Origin: Intoshia linei
Taxonomy: Eukaryota > Orthonectida > Rhopaluridae
DNA length: 64,000 nt
Assembly: GCA_001642005.1 (NCBI GenBank)
Contig: LWCA01000031.1
Coordinates: 1 to 64,000, forward strand
Direction of reading: 5' to 3'
A program made the position numbers and the translations under genes. Below are positions 59,256-64,000 of this stretch, piece after piece. The notes beneath the pieces were generated by a model. The model was not told the DNA's origin. It searched no databases and saw only the letters and a list, made by a program, of their open reading frames with translations. Each line of letters begins with the position of its first letter. Position 1 is the stretch's first letter.

Positions 59256-59464
59256 TACTCATCAATTTAGTTAAATTTGAATTCAATAGCCACGATCATT
59301 AAAGATTTGCTTTTTGTTATTCTAATAGAATTAATTGGTTGAAGTATCACATAACCACTTATAAACTTGAGAATATTGTATAAAATTAACAATAAATTAA
59401 TCTAAAGTTTTCATAATCCTATAAATTTGTAATATTTCCGAGGCCCCACGGTTGGAAAACACTG
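59256..59464 (+). mobile_element. Right part of a hAT family G copy
   Basis: CTCATCAATTTAGTTAAATT through GAGGCCCCACGGTTGG and AAAACACTG matches 23268-23528. Its left part ends at 58507 (GGCAAATTTGGCATTTTGCA) just before the pogo insertion. Confidence 0.75.
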
Positions 59465-59832
59465 ATTTAACTATATGCAAATAATATTTTTCATTTTTGT
59501 TCCACGCAAGACGCATCAATTTACTTGTATTTTTTTAAAAAATAATATTTAGAAAGAAAAACAGTATCTAATTAAAATAGATGTGTTCTTGAATGCCTCT
59601 GTCGCCCGTAAATTTACATCAAAAAGCACTTGCAAAGACAACAATGGTTTATGGTTAATAAATGAACCATGCATCTGATTTGTTTTCAATAAAAATAGTT
59701 TATTCCATATTGTTATTCATATCGATGACATCCACAATACATTTAATTTTCGATACATTTCCGAATAATCATTAGTTACCACAAAATATCAATAAATTTA
59801 TATTTATTGCCATTTTAACATAAAAAACCATA

Positions 59833-62800
59833 ATGGATAACATAATTGAACAGCAGAGATATTGGCACGAATTAGCCGATAGATTATTAGATGGAATAGT
59901 TGAAGAAAAATTGGTTACTGGAAAGACTGTAATTCAAAATTAATTAAAATAACGTAATTTACGTGTACTTTTAGTTGAGAGATAAAGTGAACAGCAACTA
60001 TCGTCTTCATGTATTAACTAACGTAAAATTTAATTTTTATTAAATTTAACGTTAAATTAGAGATATCTTAAAACAGTACGACTTTTAAAAGAATCATATG
60101 CTGATGTGGATGGGTAGCAATTTATAAAATATAAATAAGAATACTTCAAAATTTTTTTAGAATTAGAAAAAAGGTAATCAAAGAATTTGCTGGGCCAAAT
60201 GAAATTTCTATATTTTATAGCAAATTGAGAGCCATCAAAAATTACCACAAAAAAAATCCAAATTTGGTAAATTTTACAAAATGTTGTATATGACAATTAT
60301 AATTTTTCAATATAGATTCATATTCCGTTATCTGCAGAATTTGAAGCTATTAAGAAACAACGAGAAAATCAGGATGAAGATGTTATAAGTCATTTTTTTA
60401 TATTTTTATTTACTAATTTTTTGTTTAAAGTTTATTTAATTTATTTTTTTAGATTTAGTCACTTTCTCAGATGTGGAAGGTTATGGTCGCTATCTAGATT
60501 TAAACGACATATTTAACACTTATTTGAATATTAAAGGAATTGCGGTAATAGAGTTGTAAACCTTAATTTAATTATAATATTTAGAAAATTGATTATGTTA
60601 CATATTTGACAATTTTTGACCGACTTTTCGATATTCCAAAAGAAAAAAAATTTAATGTTTCTTATAAGAAGTATACTACATATTTTTATTCATTACTACT
60701 CTTGTTTTAGCTATCTTAACAAACTGTTGGATTATTTGGTAGAATTTAGTGGCAGAATTGATCCCAACAAAGATTTGGTTGTTGTAATATTATTATATTG
60801 ATACTTTAATTTTTGCTGAAGATAATTAAAAATTGACGTATATTATAGGAATATGGTCAAATTCGAAAACATTTTTTGCAGTCTTGGTCAGATGGAACGT
60901 TTAAGGGTTGGCAGGTGATTTTTAAATTTTTTTAAATTTAATAGCGTTTAGAAAGAGGCGACAACCGCACTGACAAAGGCTGGAGCCTATTTAGATCTTA
61001 CTCCTTTTTCTTCTTGGCAAGAATTGACTCCGTTAGGATTAGGTAGGTTGAAATCGGCTTTGCAGCATTTGGGATGCAAAATTGGAGGGTATATTATTTT
61101 TGTCATATTTGGTATTATATAATAGGTCTTTGGAGGAACGAGCTCAAAGGTTGTTTCATACTAAAAATAAGGATGTTACTCAACTTGATAAATCATTTTT
61201 TACTACTAAATCGAACGGAAAATCTAATAATACGTAATTAATTTATTACACTGATCACCAAAATGTAAAATTGTTTCGACCTTCAGGCATATTTTTGTTT
61301 AGACCGATAGACAAATTGAAAAATCATCATAAACTATTCAATTTTCTGATTTTTTTAATGTATATATCGTCATAATCAGAAAGTGGCAGGTTACTAATTT
61401 TACAAAAATTGGTCGTTTTAATATGGAATTGCTCTATTACACGGTGCAACACTGAAAAATAAAATCAGATAAAATTTATATCATTAGAACACTAAAGTTC
61501 TAGATAACAAATTGTATAATTCAGAATTATATTTGGAGATCGGGTTCAAAAGTTATTTCCACTTTCAAAATTCTAAATAATAAATAAATTTTTTTATATT
61601 AATGTAGACTTTTGCAACGCGATGTATTTAAATATTACTTATTCAAATTTATCACAAATAAGTTGTAATTATAAAAATGTAGATAAATTTTGTACAATAT
61701 GCGGCGTATACATAAAAAAAGACATAAATTATCTCATGGAAACCAAGCTAAATTTGAAAATAACCAAAATATTAAATTTTTTACTAATATTAAAATACGT
61801 ATTTTTATGTATTCTTTAAATGAAAATAACTCTATGGCGGGTGATCTGAGCTAACCGTGAAGTTAATCGCGAATTGTAGCGGATGAGTAAACACTTTAAT
61901 AATTTTAAATAATTTTACGTATTATCGAAAAAAACCAATTCACTTGGGGGCTTTAAGGTCAAAGTTATTGAGTTTGATACGATGGATTTATCAAAACAAA
62001 AAATAAATTACATCATCAGAAAGCCACTGCGAAATAACTTATAAAATTATCAAATAATTTTTTAAAAATTAATTTTAATGAATTCATATTACAATTTATA
62101 CGAATTGGAATTTCCATATAACACTTATTTTTAGCCTAAATAATCATTTTTCAGGTATATATAAATATAGTTTAACGATCTGAAACTATAAGATCCTATA
62201 TATCGTTAAAATTCTAATCGTGAGTAGATTAAGAATAAAGTAATCTTATAATGTATCGCAAAAATTTTAATTTTGTTGAACCGTGTTATAATATTAATTA
62301 TAATTTTCGTTAATTTAAATATCTCATAATCAGTTGAATCAAAAAAATTGGTTAATTATTGAATAAATTTTATTTTATTGTTATTTTAGCGAAGCAAATT
62401 TTGAATTAGCATGGTTGGAGTGTAAATTATATCATTTGTTTGATTACTTGACTGAACAGCGCAAAAATACTAGAGAAAACACTGAAAGAAAGCAAGCGCG
62501 AACTGCACAAGAATTAATTGACGAAGAAAGTGACGATGAAGCTTCAGAATCTGAACAAGAAGTTGAAACCTTTGATTCCGTTCCTTACAACCCAAAAAAT
62601 TTGCCTTTAGGGTGGGACGGTAAACCTATTCCTTATTGGCTTTATAAATTGCATGGATTAAATATTCATTATACATGTGAAATTTGCGGCGATGCTTCCT
62701 ACCGTGGACCTAAAGCATTTTCCATGCATTTTAGTGACTGGCGTCATTCTGCCGGTATGAGAATATTAGGAATTCCCAACAGTCCTCATTTTGCTAATAT

Positions 62801-63058
62801 TGTGAAAATTAAAGATGCTCTCATGTGTAATTTTTAATTGAACGTTTACATTTAAATGGTCTAAAATTTTTATTTAGTATGGGAAACAATTTGTCAAACC
62901 AAAGATAAAGACAAGTGGATTCCGGAAGATGAAGTAATTTCTATATATCAAATATAAATTAATTTAATTTAAATGTATAGGAGGAGTTTGAAGATTCACG
63001 AGGGAATGTGATTAATAACAAGACGTATCACGATCTCAAACGGCAAGGACTAGTTTAA
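59833..63058 (+). CDS. SF3A3: SF3A3 (SF3a60), U2 snRNP splicing factor
   Basis: Subunit of SF3a in the U2 snRNP, needed for branch-site recognition. Fourteen exons: 59833-59928, 59975-60022, 60061-60113, 60161-60266, 60316-60388, 60453-60544, 60585-60670, 60711-60777, 60849-60914, 60952-61088, 61126-61233, 62390-62826, 62878-62933, 62981-63058. Twelve introns are 37-71 nt and one is 1156 nt. The product is 500 aa (human 501). Blocks in order: MDNIIEQQRYWHELADRLLD, FAGPNEISIFYSKLRAIKNY, FSDVEGYGRYLDLND, DYVTYLTIFDRLFDIPKEKK, GRLKSALQHLGCKIGG, YNPKNLPLGWDGKPIPYWLY, the C2H2 finger YTCEICGDASYRGPKAFSMH through DWRH (about residues 405-430), and TYHDLKRQGLV at the end. Confidence 0.97.
61622..61760 (+). 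pseudogene. Transposon protein scrap in SF3A3 intron 11
   Basis: Encodes KNVDKFCTICGVYIKKDINY, which resembles the CYICG start of a repetitive transposon-derived protein seen in arthropods. Too short for certainty. Confidence 0.3.
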
Positions 63059-64000
63059 TTATTGGTTGAAATGTATATATTTTTAATTAAATTATTTTAT
63101 ATTTATTTATTAAATTTTGCTGGGTTTTAAAACACGTTTATACATCGTTTTATTATAAACGTAATTGAACAATTGTAATGCTACAAATAGCATCAATTGT
63201 TACCATTTTCTATATTATAATTATTTCTCAGTGTAGGCAGCATAAAAATTTCTTATCTTACAATTTTTTTTATAATTAAGTTTGAAAGACAATTATAATT
63301 ACAGATAAAGGTGATAAGATACATGTTACAGATATCCATAATATTACATTGTACAAAAAAACAAAACATTTCACCTTTGTTTTTACGATTTACAGTTATA
63401 TTAGTGTGACCAGAAAAAAAACGTACTATATATTTTAGTTTATTTGGCGATAAATGTAAAGTCAAAACTACTTATCTATGATGACGAATAAAAATTTTCG
63501 GCTTAAAATTTATTCCAAATAAACTAAAAGTGATAGTACGTTTATTTTCTGGTAACATTAGTTATATTCAAAATTACGTCAACATCACAAATATTTTATA
63601 TAAATTTCATTTATTCTTAATCCTTTCATAAATTATGACAAAAATCGACCTAATTATACTACAGTGTACTTACTTGTACAGTAGGGTGTCCACTTTTTTA
63701 AAAATCGAAAAGTATATTTGCATATAGGTGTGTTTTTATGCACTTATCACGAATATGTGAAAATTAATTCATTTAATTGAAATTAAAAACATTTGATATT
63801 ATTTTTAAAAATGTGAACTATACTTTATTACACTATTTATTTTTAATGATAATGTATTATTAATCTAAATCTTAATGTGCTATAATGTTAATAATGTATT
63901 ACTCTTTATTAGTGTTGTAGTGATATATAACTATCGTACTAATCGAAATTGGAATATATACTTTTGATATAACTCAATTGTGATGTCTAACTGGCAGAGT
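63059..64000. other. Downstream of SF3A3, no further gene
   Basis: Contains the probable 3' UTR with two fold-back sequences (63133-63161, ACGTTTATA/TATAAACGT; 63168-63201, AACAATTG..ATGCTA/TAGCAT..CAATTGTT) and the MITE at 63402-63560. The rest is AT-rich without a recognisable frame. Confidence 0.4.
63402..63560. mobile_element. Palindromic MITE (Tc1/mariner-like ends)
   Basis: Nearly the whole element is a fold-back: GTGTGACCAGAAAAAAAACG then TACTATATATTTTAGTTTAT on the left, and on the right the reverse of GTTACCAGAAAATAAACGTA then CTATCACTTTTAGTTTAT. The loop is about 60 nt. GTGTGACCAG-type ends are common in IS630/Tc1 elements; a TA duplication is likely but cannot be fixed exactly in this AT context. 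Confidence 0.65.

Noticed and set aside
1-64000. tRNA, rRNA, CRISPR or bacterial operon features
   Set aside because: No B-box-like GGTTCRANTCC, rRNA core, regularly spaced direct repeats with unique spacers, or Shine-Dalgarno-led gene strings were seen.
1-64000. Horizontal transfer from bacteria
   Set aside because: All recognised genes have introns and animal-type orthology; composition is uniform except for short GC-rich repeat cores.

Overview
The window is AT-rich (by eye about a quarter G+C) and eukaryotic. Every recognisable protein is interrupted by GT-AG introns, and the conserved set is typical of animals: ALG11, TOMM20, EIF3H, BRK1, WDR7 (rabconnectin-3 beta), XAB2/SYF1, SF3A3, SLC16-like transporters and a divergent seven-helix receptor. 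Most introns are only 34-51 nt; the remainder are hundreds to thousands of bases long and carry transposons. Proteins are divergent but near family length, which suggests a fast-evolving animal with a minimal-intron genome. I cannot place the phylum from this sequence alone.

Layout. 1-1.5 kb: a broken Ty3/gypsy pol fragment, then repeats. 1.7-4.4 kb (-): SLC16-like transporter a. 6.4-7.9 kb (-): ALG11. 8.4-10.5 kb: hAT and other transposon remnants. 10.7-13.7 kb is a compact housekeeping cluster: TOMM20 (-) and EIF3H (+) share a 109-bp divergent promoter, and BRK1 (-) is convergent with EIF3H. 14.9-18.1 kb (+) and 18.7-26.7 kb (+): transporters b and c, the latter with a 6.7-kb intron full of nested transposons. 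26.7-27.8 kb (-): the receptor-like gene. 27.8-33.7 kb: repeats. 33.7-35.4 kb (+): an unrecognised 309-aa gene. 37.8-42.4 kb (+): WDR7. 42.4-46.8 kb: hAT elements. 46.8-51.1 kb (+): XAB2/SYF1. 51.2-51.5 kb (-): a small PPxY tail-anchored protein. 51.6-59.5 kb: transposons, including a pogo/Tigger element. 59.8-63.1 kb (+): SF3A3, with 14 exons.

Functional links are limited. SF3A3 and XAB2 both act in the spliceosome, TOMM20 in mitochondrial import, EIF3H in translation initiation, BRK1 in the WAVE complex, ALG11 in N-glycan precursor assembly and WDR7 in V-ATPase/synaptic vesicle biology. The three SLC16-like genes share both intron positions and phases, so they are duplicates of one gene.

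The intergenic DNA is dominated by a few repeat families. One has a Helitron-like 3' hairpin end (nine copies). Several are hAT elements with 8-bp target duplications, some nested with identifiable empty sites. One is a modular family (called A here). One is an unclassified ~160-bp element with a GC-rich 17-nt hairpin core (family C, three copies). Four single-N positions (19543, 24049, 24687, 31274) mark assembly joins, and two of them flank a 488-nt identical duplication.
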